Source: Endocalyx cinctus
Taxonomy: Eukaryota; Ascomycota; Sordariomycetes; Amphisphaeriales; Apiosporaceae
Reading direction: 5' to 3'
Assembly (NCBI GenBank): GCA_001600455.1
Contig: BCKC01000003.1
Coordinates: 124,001 to 188,000 of the forward strand
DNA: 64,000 nt
The notes beneath the pieces are model-generated. The model did not search any database. It was given only the letters and a program-made list of their open reading frames with translations, and was not told the DNA's origin. Position numbers and translations under genes: made by a program. Shown piece after piece: positions 1-13,181 of this stretch (position 1 is its first letter; the number at the start of each line of letters is the position of its first letter).

Positions 1-1273
1 GTCGAGTGTAAAGCTACACATTACCGAGCCAGCAAGTGTGCCAGTAGCTGTGATGATCTATATTAATCCCGAACTTAGGGTATAATACTGGATCTGGTGT
101 GAACTTACTCGTCGAGAGGTATACGAGGCCAGACGTTCCTTCCGAAAATCCGTATACATCCTGAAAAATAGTCGCGTTGGTTGAGTTGAGGAGTGAGAGG
201 TAGCCGAAAATGATTGAGACATAGAAGCCCATAATCAATGCAACTCGCGAACTACCCAAGATAATGAAAGGGCGTACAACTAATAATGCAAATGATTTGA
301 GACTTTGTAGATCCCACATCTTGGGAGAGTAGAACGAAGATCGCGCCCTTTCCACCTCATTTCCCCCTCGCTTCCTGAGTTCCCTCTGTCGGAGTATAGG
401 CAAATATGTTTCTCGCATGACGACGAAACTGACAAGGAAAAGAGCGCCGGTAGCAGCAGCGACCAGCCAAAAAGTCCAGCGCCAATTAAGATACTGCGTA
501 ATGTATCCACCCGCTAAGGGGCCGACGGCGCTTCCCACGAGAGGGACTAGGCTGACGATTGACAAAGCTACTCCCCGTTGATGCACGGCAAAGACATCGC
601 CCGTTACTGGTGGGTTAAGATTAATAGATGAAATAGTGGCGCCGGAGAGGAATCTGAACGCTATTATCATGGATATGCTGCTACTAAATCCTCCCGCCAA
701 GGTGAAGGTAAGCCATAGGACGTTGAAGAAATAGAAAACGGGCAACCGTCCGAAGCGCTCGGATAATGGGCCGACGTAAAATGCGGACACCGCTTGGCCT
801 AAGCTAGGAACCGTGATGTAAAAAACGGATAAAAACCCGCTGTCACTATTGAATTCCTGCAGGATTTCATTGCTTGCTGGTGCCGTGATGACAAAAGAGA
901 CAGCACTGAGAGCACACACATATAATTAGCATGGTAAAGCACACGGGCACCAGGGCGTATATTCAGGTAATTATCCTATATGAATGTAGGGGCTTATATA
1001 TCTGACATACACCATAAATGAAAACAAGGCTAGAACAATGACGGTCATCCACTTGCGCGAGGTCGGCCAGTTCTGAGGCAGCGATGGGTCCGCATCAGTC
1101 GGAGTCCCATCATCAAGTAGGTCCTGCGGAAAAGTTTTCGATGGCGACGATGTATCAATATTGACGACATTTGGAGCTTTCTGTGACAATACGGATTCCT
1201 GTACAGCCTGCACACTAGGCGCAGGCGCAGGTGTAAGATCAGGAGACGTGGGAGGCCCGCGAGACGAGAGCAT
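1..1273 (-). CDS. MFS drug/metabolite transporter of the DHA1 type, 3' part cut off by window edge
   Basis: This is the N-terminal part of a major facilitator superfamily proton antiporter in the plasma membrane. The exons I support are 1011-1273, 109-905 and <1-47. Intron 906-1010 has a GTATGT donor, a GCTAAT branch site and a CTCAG acceptor; intron 48-108 has GTAAGT and a CAG acceptor. All phases join cleanly. The visible protein has a Ser/Pro-rich cytosolic N-terminus, the pre-helix stretch ending in NWPTSRKW, and the loop motif GPLSERFGRLPVF typical of DHA1 (polyamine/multidrug) transporters. The ATG at 1273 is the first methionine; the upstream frame extension only has a TTG. The substrate cannot be told. 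It lies tail-to-head upstream of the next MFS gene on the same strand, but the two belong to different MFS branches. Confidence 0.88.
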
Positions 1274-1704
1274 TATCAAAAAAAGAATAAATTGAAGAGT
1301 GTGCGAGAATAGGAGAATATGATGAAATTGAAGAAGAAATTAAACTAATTACCGGAGTGGTTCGTAGCAAAGGATATGGTGAGGATATCATCGCTCTGAT
1401 ATAACTAATAATGCTGCTGCCTATATCCAGGAAAGAACTAATACGACGTAAAATATGCAACCGGGCAACGTAATAGAGAGATACTCCACCATTCAAGAAG
1501 TGGATTAATGATATAGACCTACGTAAGCTATCGAATGGAAGCGAATAATAATCGGGGCAAAACAGATGCAATCAGAGGGGGTAGAGGGGAGGGGGGCTAA
1601 GGGGAGAAATTATCTTCGTGGCTTGGTCACTGCCCGGATTACTTCCTGTCTGTATAGTATATCAAATTCTATAGCGTCATATATGTTCATATATATCTAT
1701 TCCT
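1274..1704. other. Spacer between two minus-strand MFS genes
   Basis: This 431-nt AT-rich stretch holds the promoter of the left MFS gene and the 3' region of the right one. A short G-rich tract lies near 1577-1606. I see no open frame with coding character. Confidence 0.6.
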
Positions 1705-3255
1705 CTAAGAATGAGCTATATCTATCTCCCTCCCCGATCTAATGAAGGAGCTTGCTACAAATTCACAAGCCATCAAACCTGCCATAACAGCAAACGGAAG
1801 TCCGATCCACACCCACCCTAGTTCCATTCCGGCTACCAGCAAGCCACTGAACACGGGCCCAGTTACGCTCCTCATGATAATACTTAGCATAAGCGCCGCA
1901 CCGTAGACGGCGCTCACCTGAGTTGCGCGGACCGAGCCGCCTATCAGGCTCATCAGAAGTCCGGTCGTGCAGCTCCCGAGTGCGATCAGGATGAGCCCGA
2001 TGACTTCGATCGACAATACGGGTGCAAATCCTACGACCAGCAGTCCAGAGGTTGTTGCGGCTATTGACGCGATGACGTAGATACGGTCACGCGCCCAAGC
2101 GGACCAACCCCGTGGCGTCGCGACGAATTGCGTGATTAGCGGCAGGATAAAGAGGACGAGCAGACCCTGCGTCCCTTGAAAGAGAGATAGGAGCACGTTC
2201 CCTCGACCGTAAGAAAGCTCAAACTTTGCACGCGAGTATTGAAGACCGATAGAATTGAACAATTCTCGGGCGGCGGTTTGCGGTGCGAATAAACATAGTA
2301 GGAGGATCAGTTGTGGGTTTGATGTCAAGAAAATGCGCAAAGATTGAAGTAGAGTACCAGAAGGAGACTTCGTTGGCTCAGACAATGTTGACGGGGCTGA
2401 ATCAGGAACCTGGGTAGGTAGTGTGTCAGGTGTTAGTATGGAGTGTTCATCCGCCTTGCCGCGTAAATGAAGGGTTTCGGGAATGAATTGTGTAATGATA
2501 AATGCGGCGAGTATGAAACTGCCCAGCGAGAGGAGTAGGACGGCCCAGACGTGACCCTTTTCCATCAAGGCCACACTGATTGCAGGTCCAACGAAGCCCG
2601 AAACGACATCCACGGCGTGTAAATACAAGAAAATCTGTGCGCGGTCGGATTGGTCGGTGACGTCGGTAATTATGACGTGGGCGGCGCTGGATAGCACCGG
2701 ATCGCCGCCGCCGACGAAGAGAAATGCGCCCGAAAACCAGACCCAGCGGATGGGAGCGAACCGCCAGTAGCATAAGGCCAACACCCAAGCAAAAGCAAAA
2801 GTTGTGCCGACGCCGCTAAGCATGATAACACGTCTTCGACCGATACGTTCGGCAAGAAGACCGTAGGGAACGGTGCACAAGACACCGGCGAAAACAGGCA
2901 TTAGCTGCTGGAAGCCGCGCACCAAAGCGAGCTCCGTCTGGACGGCCTGAACACCGCAGCGGTCCCCTTTCGGTAAATCTTCGGATAGGCTACGACCGTA
3001 ATAATTGTCGCAGATAATATCCTCGAAAACTTGAATCAATGCCGCCGGATAGAGGCTATCGGCGAGCATCATGAAGAACACAAATGTGTAGAGGAGAAGA
3101 ATGATGCCCCATTTCGATCTAGGATGTATGCGACGCGACTGCTTTGAAACCACCTCTGAATCGCTCGAGTTTCCAGTGGTATCTCGGAGGAGTGCGGTTG
3201 ATTCTGACGCATTACGGTCATCGTTTTCCAGGCGGGGTACGTTAACAGAAGTCAT
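1705..3255 (-). CDS. MFS transporter, single exon (516 aa)
   Basis: This intronless gene encodes a 12-helix major facilitator superfamily protein. Residues 1-45 are a polar cytosolic tail. Helix 1 (about 48-70) is followed by an unusually long extracellular loop with two cysteines (the IICDNYYG and DRCGVQAVQ segments), and then the family motif LLAERIGRRRV. The central cytosolic loop (about residues 265-300) is Pro/Ser/Thr-rich. The long Cys-containing first loop marks a fungal-specific MFS group often annotated only as 'MFS transporter'; the gene at 22721-24330 has the same layout. Being intronless while its relative has two introns is notable. The start is a true ATG at 3255. The substrate is unknown; an export role is inferred from the family only. 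Confidence 0.9.
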   Translation of the reverse strand: MTSVNVPRLENDDRNASESTALLRDTTGNSSDSEVVSKQSRRIHPRSKWGIILLLYTFVFFMMLADSLYPAALIQVFEDIICDNYYGRSLSEDLPKGDRCGVQAVQTELALVRGFQQLMPVFAGVLCTVPYGLLAERIGRRRVIMLSGVGTTFAFAWVLALCYWRFAPIRWVWFSGAFLFVGGGDPVLSSAAHVIITDVTDQSDRAQIFLYLHAVDVVSGFVGPAISVALMEKGHVWAVLLLSLGSFILAAFIITQFIPETLHLRGKADEHSILTPDTLPTQVPDSAPSTLSEPTKSPSGTLLQSLRIFLTSNPQLILLLCLFAPQTAARELFNSIGLQYSRAKFELSYGRGNVLLSLFQGTQGLLVLFILPLITQFVATPRGWSAWARDRIYVIASIAATTSGLLVVGFAPVLSIEVIGLILIALGSCTTGLLMSLIGGSVRATQVSAVYGAALMLSIIMRSVTGPVFSGLLVAGMELGWVWIGLPFAVMAGLMACEFVASSFIRSGREIDIAHS

Positions 3256-5137
3256 GATGATGTGGATTGTTCGATAATGAAAATACGACTAAATTAACTC
3301 AACCAGAATATCCAATGATAAATATTAGGAAAACATCTTCGTAAGAGCAATTATGAATTATTTATATTCGTCTGCGTGGATACGGCGATGATAATGGTTT
3401 GGTGTTTGAAATTATTAGGTGCTGCCTAATTTCTAATTTACCCCTTGCGCCCGTCGCACCTCCGCCATCGGCGTTAGCGGCTTTGAAATTTTTTTTTTTT
3501 TTTTTTTTTGGTTGAGTACGAAGGAAAGCTGAAATCCAAGTCTACAATAACATTTCGGTAATGATTATTTGTTTATTTTCCTTGTTGAAAAGCTATTGCG
3601 GCACAGCTGATTGTACAGCATTTTCGTCAATTGCTGCTGTTCTATTCAAACCGTTATTTTTGCTACAGTGGCAGAGTGGGTGTAGGTGCCTGGCTACCGG
3701 GGGCTGCTAGGGTGTTAGGTTAAAATTTTCACTATGCTGTGCCCCGATAAATTGATATGCATAAAGCGGCAGAGCGGGTGCTAAGCCATCTCGAGCACCG
3801 GTTCTTAATAAATATGAGATAGAATAGAAAAATCCAACATTATCCGGGCTAGAAATTATCTGTTCAATATACTCCGTACATCCTGTACATATTCACCCGA
3901 AAATCGTCACATCTAAACAAGCGCTCACATAAACATTGAATCGTGAAGCATGTGTTAACCAGCCGCGCGACGACCAACACGCAAATCATTTTTTTTTCCG
4001 GTAAAAAGAACTTCTTGCACTCGTTCAGCGGCTTAGGGTTTCACAATGAAGTCCCAAGTGCCTACGCCAGCATACGGAATCAATCGCCTGCAAAGGAGGT
4101 CAGGGAAACGTTCAAGCACTCGTCACTCCTATGCATTTGGGCCACCGACAGCTTAATAAGTTCATATAGATAGAATCCATTATGAGGAGCCAGTCTCTGA
4201 TCCGAATTCGTTCACCTTTATCAATTCTTAAATCAGACATTTTACTCCGAACCGAACCTATTTTTTTTTCAAGACTTTAGGACAGTTGTCGAGGAGCAGT
4301 GGATCAAAAACCAACCCGGGAATGGATGAAACTAGTCACCCTAAATTTGAGCTTTTCTTCTTCTTCGTCAGAAATACTAAAGATCGATCCTAGACTTCCT
4401 ACGCCAATACGCCGTACATGATGACCTTTTAAACCACGATATTCTATCGTAGTATACGCTTCAACTACCAAGTTTTAGCACACTAGGTAGTCAACCACCT
4501 TGGTGGCTTCCTAACTAGGCTACCTCATACCCAATGCCAATAAGCGCATATCAAAAAAGAGAAACTCTGATATCCATTGCACTGATATTTGATTTGTATT
4601 AAATAATTATACGCTTAATTACGATTTTGTTGAGAACTTAACTTGATCAAGGGGTTGGTTTAGGATCTGAGGGTAAAGTAAAGTTAATAATAATAGGGGC
4701 GAAGATCGGTGATTTCAGCTCTGTTGGAATGACTCTGTAGATCCAACCCACCCATCCCAAGCTCACATCTTCATATGGCTTCAATATTTCCGTTTGGGTA
4801 TATCAAATCAAACCCTTTCTTGTACTTCTCGCTATATCATTGTACACAGTTATTATATGACTAATAGAGTTAAAATCAGACAGGCTAGGAGAAAGTGATT
4901 CTATCTACAGCCTGTCTCGCACAAAAGCCTGTAGAACGAGGTTGTTTGCTTCCACCCATCATTCTTTGATGGAATGCGAAAATCATGCCAGTAAAAGTTA
5001 AAAAATATTAGTTATAAAATAAGACAGCGAGGTGATATACTCAGCTTCAGTCATTATCCTGTAGCCAATGAGTATGATAACCAAATAAAATCCGAACTAA
5101 CTAGATGTTTTCAGACGGGCGACGTGCCACCGAAAAT

Positions 5138-5168
<31 letters not shown>

Positions 5169-6392
5169 NNNNNNNNNNNNNNNNNNNNNNNNNNNNNNNN
5201 NNNNNNNNNNNNNNNNNNNNNNNNNNNNNNNNNNNNNNNNNNNGGGGGGGGGGGGTCAATTCAAAGTAGAACAAATCATTATACAGCCGGCAATTACTTC
5301 CAATTCATCGAATTCAATAAAACTGAGAAGTAGTCAATCATTGTTGCGTGAAACTTCGTAATAGCCACCTTCTTCCCCATGAACTCCTTCATTACGAAAT
5401 AATTATTATTGAAATATACTTAGCAGACTTCATGTTAGATCCGTATTCCGTGAATTAAAAGGCTTTATATAGCGTTTTGAGTCATTGACTTATTCAATTT
5501 ATCTCTAAACGCTATTCAGATGCAATTCCACATATCTCTTCACAAATTCGATTAGCACTTCTCATTTGTCCATTGGCAATTGACCCCCTGAATTAAACAG
5601 AAACACATCAGATGTATACCTTAAACCAAAGGTAAAATATTCTAGAAACTTTCAAAATGATTCCGAATTACCAATTATTTTGTCAGAAGATGTAATCAAA
5701 GGAGATTGTATCAACTTGTTGCCGTAAGTAGGCTACTGACAGCCTCAGTTACACCTTTGAACATGATTCGCCAAACGATGATCCAAGCGTCACAAGAGTA
5801 AACAAAACCAATCTGCCGGATAGTACAGCAGTCCCGGCAGTGGGGACGGTCCAATGCGCGGGTGCGGAACGGCGAGAGACCTCACCTCCTGGTGGTGTGG
5901 AAACGGATGCATTCTCGCCCAATAAATGAACTGCCGCGGATAAAGCCAAGAATAGAATATCTGGGGTTGTGGTAATCACTTACATTTTCAATTCCGTCGT
6001 TCAGGTGCCAATTCCTAATTTACTACTATTATTATAGTTTCAAGTGTCGGTGTTACCGCTAAGGCACCTTAAACAAAGGTAAGTATCATTTTTCCCTTGA
6101 TTACCCTCCACTGGATGAATGCAAAATAGATATTCCAGGACCGATCAATTCTACCGGTAGACCCGGCATATCGAGTATTTCCCGTTGACGATCTAATTAT
6201 TGATGATCATCGTCTAGGATTATATATATAGAAGAAAAAAAAACATTTATATGACCTTCCTGTCAGCAAAATGGCCTAGGTTCGCTTCTTGTTTGTCTGG
6301 ATATCTCACTATCTCTCTCGTGTCTCTCGTGTCTAGTAATTAGCAGTAGTAATAGCACCAAAGCCTATTACACACATAATCACAAGATTAAG
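3256..6392. other. Gene-free divergent upstream region with homopolymers
   Basis: These 3.1 kb separate a minus-strand MFS gene from a plus-strand DUF1996 gene. I find only short frames without coding character. A run of 21 T lies at 3489-3509, and the assembly gap is near 5.2 kb. Much of the stretch is AT-rich, with many stop codons in all frames. Promoters for both flanking genes should lie at its two ends. Confidence 0.6.
5142..5255. other. Assembly gap (75 N) flanked by poly-T and poly-G
   Basis: Positions 5169-5243 are N. The gap is preceded by a T run from about 5142 and followed directly by 12 G (5244-5255). Homopolymers at both edges suggest that the assembly broke on a low-complexity tract; the G run may be an instrument artefact rather than genomic sequence. 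Confidence 0.97.
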
Positions 6393-7627
6393 ATGAAAGG
6401 ATCCTCCATCTCCTTGGCCCTCGGGCTTCTGGCCTCGCCATCCCAGGCGTACCTCCGTTTCGGCTGTGCGACCCTCAGCGTACAGCGACTTGACCCCCTC
6501 GTCGAGCCGGGCGTAGTTCCCTCGGCCCATCTGCACCAGATCGTGGGTGGAAATGCCTTCAACGCGACCATGGACCCGGCCGTCGAGCCTAGCACCCGCG
6601 CGACCTGCACCACCTGCTCCTTCTCCGAGGACTTCTCCAACTACTGGACCGCCGTCATGTACTTCAAGGCCCGCAACGGCACGTACAAGCGCGTTCCCCA
6701 GTATCCCAACTCGCTTCTGGGTAACTTGCAGGGCGGCATGACCGTTTACTACATTCAAGAGTCGTTCAGCTCGAACGGAAACCAGAAGGTTACCGCTTTC
6801 AAACCTGTATGTTAGGTTCCTTCGAATTTTATTACTGCAAATTTACTACTACGGAGCAAGCCCTCGCTAATAGATTGATACTGCTTCTAGGGATTCCGCA
6901 TGACCGTCGGTTCTCCCACCAGTGCGGACGGCAGCAACCCGGGTCTTCGCTACACTTGCCTCCAGAACGTGAATACCCGATTCCCCGAGACCGCCGAATT
7001 CCCCAAGCAGGCCTGCCCGGCCGGCATTATGGCCATTCACCACTTCCCCGCGTGAGTCTCCAGAGCTATGAAATAACTTTTCATCGCTACCTAACCTGTC
7101 TGTCTCGAAAGAGAAAAAAAAAATACTGATTCATCATACTAGCTGCTGGGATGGCAAGAACCTCGACAGTCCCAACCACCAAGACCACATGTACAACACG
7201 AACCGAGGCGCGTTCACTCCGGCCGCAGCCTGCCCCGCCAGCCACCCGGTGCGCACGCCCCAGGTCGCTTACGAAACCATGTGGGACACGACTCAGTTCA
7301 ACGACAAATCGATGTGGCCCGAAGACGGCTCCCAGCCGTTCGTCTGGAGTTACGAAGACAGCGTCGGCTACGGCACCCACGGCGACTACCTCTTCGGATG
7401 GAAGGGTGACGCTCTTCAGCGCGCGATGGACTCGACTCCCCTCCTGAGCAACGGCATCACCCAGCAGTCGGTCGCGCAGGCGAACCAGTGCAAGATCGAG
7501 AGTACCGTGGAGGAGGATATCGACGGATGTAAGTCCCGATTTTCGGAAAGGATACGTGTGATGATGATGCTAACCTATTTTTTTTCCAGGGCTCGACGCT
7601 CTTCCGGGAAGGCCCATGGATATGTAA
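6393..7627 (+). CDS. Secreted DUF1996 domain protein (332 aa)
   Basis: There are four exons: 6393-6806, 6891-7051, 7143-7528 and 7590-7627. All have GT/AG borders and total 999 nt with a clean stop. Residues 1-19 form a signal peptide ending in SPSQA. The rest is one DUF1996 domain, recognised by the early segment ending in VVPSAHLHQIVGGNAF, the TCSF.EDFSNYW segment, the MTVYYI..F strand, HHFPACWDGKNLDSP, and the C-terminal DYLFGWKGDALQRAMD block. DUF1996 proteins are widespread secreted or wall-associated fungal proteins; the biochemical role is not established, though many carry a C-terminal WSC domain, which is absent here. The region is more GC-rich than its surroundings, as expected for an expressed secreted protein. 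Family assignment is firm; function is unknown. Confidence 0.9.
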
Positions 7628-10237
7628 ATCCTGAATATGATCCGACCTGACTTGTTTGAGAATCCAAGACCATAGTTAATTTGGTTAGACTTGAAACAGA
7701 AAACTGTTGAGTAGGGATTCATCTATCCCTCGTATCGTGTTTATTTACTCTCCCAAGTTAGTAATTGGCATAAAACTATACATCACATACACCGCTACTT
7801 CTGTTTTTCTTTCCTTGGCCTTATAAATATCGTACGCAATTTTTCTCTAGATCACCGCGTACGGATATGATTTATTACCCTCAAAATTCCAAGTTAGCCA
7901 AACGTCGGCTAGAGGCCGACTTGATGACCCTTCATAGCGATACGATTAGGACATCAAATGAAAATAATGACGTAGTGGTTCATAAGTGAGCATGGTGTCT
8001 TCACCCACCAGGTAATTTGGTAAGGCCAGCATGTAGTCCTAGTCATTGGTAAAAATAAAGACAGTGTTGGCCCTAAGCTCCGCTGCTACGACTCCTGTGA
8101 GTCGCGACAGAAGGAAAACGGGAAACAGAGTTTTGAGCAGGCTCAAATATGAACGTGTTAGAGTTTGTAGAGGTGAATTGGGAGCTTGGCAATCATATAG
8201 AAAATACTCTTTTTTGCTGTCAGAATTGCGGCCAAAAGGGGGGAGCACTTTGCTGAAATATAGAAGACCTACTAAAGCCGCGGATGTCAAAGCTGAGAAA
8301 CGAATTTTTATACAAATATAAGTGAGTATGGTTCTTTATCATTAGAACCGGTGGCAGAGTGTTGGTCTGAGGAATGATTCAGGAATGATGATAGAGCAAG
8401 GAACCGAGATTCGGGTCGACGGCGTGATCTTCGTCCATACTATATAAAAGTTCTTATCACCATCGTCATTTTTAACTGCCGTTATTCTAATAGTGACATT
8501 TAAAATTAATTTATTAAATAGGGGGTGGCTTTAAACTATATCATGACAAGACAATGGCAATAACCATGGTAGTCAGAATATTCGTAGATACAGATAATAC
8601 ATGACTTTAAAATTGCCTCTAGAATATACTTCCAAGACGTGGTTATCGTATCATCGTCAGGGGAGGCACCGGCTTACCCATCATGAGCAGGGGTGATAGT
8701 GGCTGGTATGGAAGAATACAGTTAAAATGTGGCTTGACACGGTTTATTATACAAATGAACATATATTTGGTTGATAAATAATACTCGATGCTTAATCTGA
8801 CAACGTACCCATACATATCACAACATCACTGGCGATTAGTTTAAATTATGATGTTCTATTATTCGACTTCACTCCATCCTTTAGCTTAGCTCAGGGGTAA
8901 GCCAGCGAAAGTAGGCCGTGTATACATCGTATACACGCAGCTGCTGGTAATAAGAGTAGTAGATTATCCAGTTCTACTCGAGCGTAATAGGTTACCAAAA
9001 GGCATTCCAACAGACCATGATTTCTCTCATCTACTAAAACGCGATGTTTGATTAACGCATGACGTTTTACGAGAAAGTAGGACCGGTCGGAGCTAACTTA
9101 CCGGCTTACTCGTATCACCGCTATCCCGAAATTGAGTAAATCATCGATCGGCTTTGGCTTTCCGATGATGCAGTTAGTCGTCGGTACCAGTGATCAGTTA
9201 TTTGTGGCTGTTCTCGTCACCTGGTTTCTGTAGATCAGGTGCGCTGCATGAAAAGAGGCATATAAGCAAGAAATATACATTGGGAAAGCCCAACTAATAT
9301 TAGATGCGCTGATGGAGTATTTGGTTTAGGTCGGGCGTAATATTTATATCTTTTATTATTAGTATCTTGGGGACTTCCCGACTCCATGCTTTACCGGACC
9401 TCGAAAGTGTCGGGAAATGGTCGCGCAATTTGGTATCTGTGTTCTATTACCCGACATGATATGTAGAAAAGATGTTCCACTTTCGGATGTACATATTTAT
9501 ATTCTAAGGTGTAATAGAATTACTCACAAATGGGTCTGTTAGCATGTATCTATACTTGTACATAAGTGTCGAAGACGGGCATCCTATCCGATATAATTGT
9601 AGCATCGAATACTGAATTCAAGTTTATTGGCGAGTGCAGCGTCAATCCCGGAAGTGGGCTGCATTCAAAACCCCATCTTTTGAAAAAGAAAAAGAAGACG
9701 GTAAGATTCTCTGTATTTTGTATAAAATTTCCATATAAAATTTGGTCCAATAGAGTCACAATTTCGACTCATTTCATGTTGGTTTCGGCATAAGACCCGA
9801 CGATGGAAGGTCGGGATGGCACAATGGCTTGCGATAGGCTGTGATTTATCTCGTCAAGGCGACCGGTGTAGCATTTTCATCGCTACGTTTCAGTGCACGA
9901 AATGTTTCGAGGTTACCCCCCATGAAAAATTATGGTAATTGGATATTAGTAAATCATCTACGGACAACATCGTCACCCCCGTCCAGAAAAAAGAGTCAAT
10001 ATCTGCACATTCCTGATAACGTTGAAATGCAGAAATGCATTCGGTAAAGACCAAATACCCTGCGCCTGGCCCGATTAATTTTCGAATAAACGACAAAGTA
10101 GATGTCGTCAAAACGCATTTGGCGTAGGCTATCTAGAACATCGTAAGTCTTAATCTATGGTGCATGAAAATAATGATAACTCATTTAAAATTAAGAAAAA
10201 CTTGACTTAAGTTGCGAAGTAGCCTTTTTTTTTTCAA

Positions 10238-10268
<31 letters not shown>

Positions 10269-10938
10269 TACATTTCAACATATCCAGAGTTCAAAAATTT
10301 CATGTCAAGAAATGGAACTACGTATCGTTCATATGCCTTCACCGACCCAGTAGTGTCGGATGCCCGAAAGGTAGTATCATGAATCTGTAGGGGTTTCTCA
10401 TCGCCTTATCTTCAATAATCAAAATCAAATGGGACAACTTTTGCCTAAGTTTAACGACGAATCTTATCACCATCCGACGGAATCAACGGTTCACTTTTCT
10501 GTCATACAGCAGAGTGTCATTTTGCTAAGACAAAACAATCGAATCTTTTTTAACTCCCCCCTACACATTTCTAGTTTGCAGTCGGTCAGAACCCTGACAG
10601 AAGGCACTGCCCACCGCTGTCAAGTAAAACTGCCAATGGAAAAGCGACCTGATATTAAAAATTCTGACGTTAGTCGAGAGCTTCAAATAAAGCAATTGAT
10701 ATTCTCATAAGAGGCGAAGGGGCAAATCACTTTACTCTTATGTTGTCCCGAATGTAAGCGACTCCAATGACTAATAGCTCTGCCTCATGTCGGGCGTGCT
10801 TACAAAACTTTCAAGATAGTTTAAAGCTTTAATCGTATAAACTATATAGCATATAAATATCCAACCAGTATGGTTATCAGACTGTTGTCGTCCGATGCAG
10901 CAGAGACGTTGCAGCCCTGCTTGACGCCGTCTAGGATC
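7628..10938. other. Gene-free AT-rich spacer with (AT)n tract
   Basis: These 3.3 kb contain only short frames without recognisable domains. An (AT)n microsatellite lies at about 10238-10264, just after a T-rich run. Nothing else stands out. Confidence 0.55.
10238..10264. repeat. (AT)n microsatellite
   Basis: About 13 consecutive AT units follow a poly-T stretch in non-coding DNA. Confidence 0.95.
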
Positions 10939-13181
10939 ATGGATCCACTCTCGGGAGGTGCTACAATAGTCGCGGTTATTGCATTATCATTTCAGCTGAT
11001 TGAAATGGCGTCCAAGATTAACCAGATCATCAAGAAAATATCCACCGTCATCCCTGAAGTCGTCCGCCTCGGAGAACTGACCAAGGAGCTTCAAGGCATA
11101 GTTTGCTGCGTCCGAGATATCCTCCAGCGATATCACGAGGCGGGGAGCATTCATGCATTGGAGATCTCAACCTATGTACAAGAGTCACTGGAATCGTGCA
11201 GCAAGCGGCTTGGCTCGATTGATAGAGTTTTGAGGGATTGGGTGAAAATTTTCGAAGAGGGATGCACAATTACACAAATTCGAGTACGTCTTCGCTTAGC
11301 ATGTAGGAAAGAAGAGCTTAAATCACTAGAGCATCAGCTGCAGCAGGCATGTTCAACATTCCAGTTAGCTCTGACCCTTCACTTGATGTAAGTAATTCAA
11401 TATCTACCCAACGAACCTGAAGCTAAATCCAATACTATGTAGAGCTACCCAGTGTTATCTCCTAACAAAAGAGAGTGATAACGTTACAAGAGCCGCAAAA
11501 CCTGTCGAGAATGCCAGTCAACAGAGCGTATCACCTAAAATATCTTGTGACACTCCTAACCAAAAACCAACAGATCTCGTCCTATCAAATCATGCCAGGA
11601 GCGGATACAAGGAAGAAATACAGCAAAACTCCGGGGGCGACATCGGTACCGAACCAACGCTTCAGATTGTAGAAAATCCTCTCCTTCGGTCTGCTTTGAC
11701 GAATGATAAGAATTCTAGTTGCCAAAAGCTGCCCAAGAATGCCGCAGACTTCCGGAAATTCCAAAAACGCTCGGAGTGCCTATTCAAAGTACCATTGTTC
11801 AAGCTCTGGCTTGAGCTGCACACGTCACAAGTCGGATACTCACTGCCCACCTATTTCCTTAAGTGCACTCGCATCATGAATCGTTCGACCGAGCTTATCA
11901 TAAGACGTATATTTCGAACCAGAAACCTATCTGAGCTTCAGAAACTTTTGGAAAGCCGAATAGTAGACCCTAACACTATCAATACTGACGGGTTATCTCT
12001 TTTAACGGTAATACATATCATTTTCTTCTCTAATTAGCGTGTAACATCCAAGATATAGACCGTGTAAAATATAAAGGGGTACTCATTAGTGATGTAGATT
12101 GCCCAGCGTTGCCGAGACGGAACAGCAGTGGATTTTCTAGCAAGGCTTGGATCGCGCGTTGAGCGTCGGAACTTACAGCTCTGGTAAGTACTACTTAGCA
12201 GCCTATATGTGCTGTGAAATCAATGGCCATGTATCTTTGTCTACGTTGTGTACTGATCCCTCCAATAGCACCAGTGATATACAGCCAATGAGCGGGTCCT
12301 TCCCCGTATTATATTCGCGAACCGACCTATCGTGGAGCGCCCCAGACGTCATCTTTCCAGACACATGTAGTGTTTTGAGAGAGCCTTGGTTGATCGAGTG
12401 GTATATGAGCAGAGCACGAGACGATATTTGCATTGTGAGATCCGAGTGGCTTGGGTCGTTATTGGTGGTTCAAGTATGTGTCTGGGCCAGCACTATCGAC
12501 ATAGCTCAAATCTCGAACGGTATAGGCTGCCGATCATCATTGAAACCCCCAGAAACAGTTTACTGGGAATCTCAGATAAGACTGTTGACGGAGGGAGGCG
12601 CTAACCTTCATTATCAAGACGAAAGCGGCTGTACAGCCTTGGAACTACTGGTCAGAGACTATCATCCATTCGATGCCGAAGAAATCATCAAAGCATGGTT
12701 AATGCTTTTAATTTCCCACGGGGTAAATATAGATCGGTACATTCATATAGAGCGAGCGCGACTGAAAGCGATCGAGAATGACTGGGCCCAACCGTGGCGG
12801 AAGCGAAGTGTACAGATAAATCTAGATACGACAAAGGCACATCCTATAATGGTATCTGTACGTTGGGCTACGAACTTGCCGGGCCGCTGCAAGGATGTTC
12901 TCAGAGAATTTGTTGGTTTTGGAGATGACATGGTTGATTCGCCAATTTTGTTGATTTCGGAGCCACTCAAGACTATGTGGAAGTTGTCGTGGCCATTTGA
13001 GCATTACTATATTTGCCTGATTTGCGCTGGAGCGATAGTTGGAGGTGCTTGTTCAAAGACGTGCCAACTAAGACAGGCTAGGTACGATCGGCGATGGAGG
13101 AAGCGTACTTCGAAGAACAAAGAAAATGGTATTGATGGAAGGTCAACTACCAAGATGCCGGGGTCATGGATAGACGGATGA
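10939..13181 (+). CDS. STAND N-terminal domain protein with ankyrin-like repeats (670 aa)
   Basis: My model has four exons: 10939-11387, 11443-12007, 12098-12183 and 12269-13181. They add up to an exact multiple of three. The N-terminal about 150 residues, starting MDPLSGGATIVAVIALSFQL, match the fungal N-terminal domain of STAND proteins: a hydrophobic helix, then helical heptads. A Ser/Gln-rich linker follows. Ankyrin-like units come next: one over the exon 2/3 boundary (LLESRIVDPNTINTDGLSLLT joined to QRCRDGTAVDFLARLGSRV), another around LLTEGGANLHYQDESGCTALELL and LLISHGVNIDRY. The C-terminus ends MPGSWIDG, preceded by basic residues. Such proteins are common in Pezizomycotina and are thought to act in non-self recognition or signalling; that role is inferred. 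Exon 4 could hide a further small intron near 12470-12560. The upstream ATG at 10870 is in frame, but the domain start favours 10939. Confidence 0.72.
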
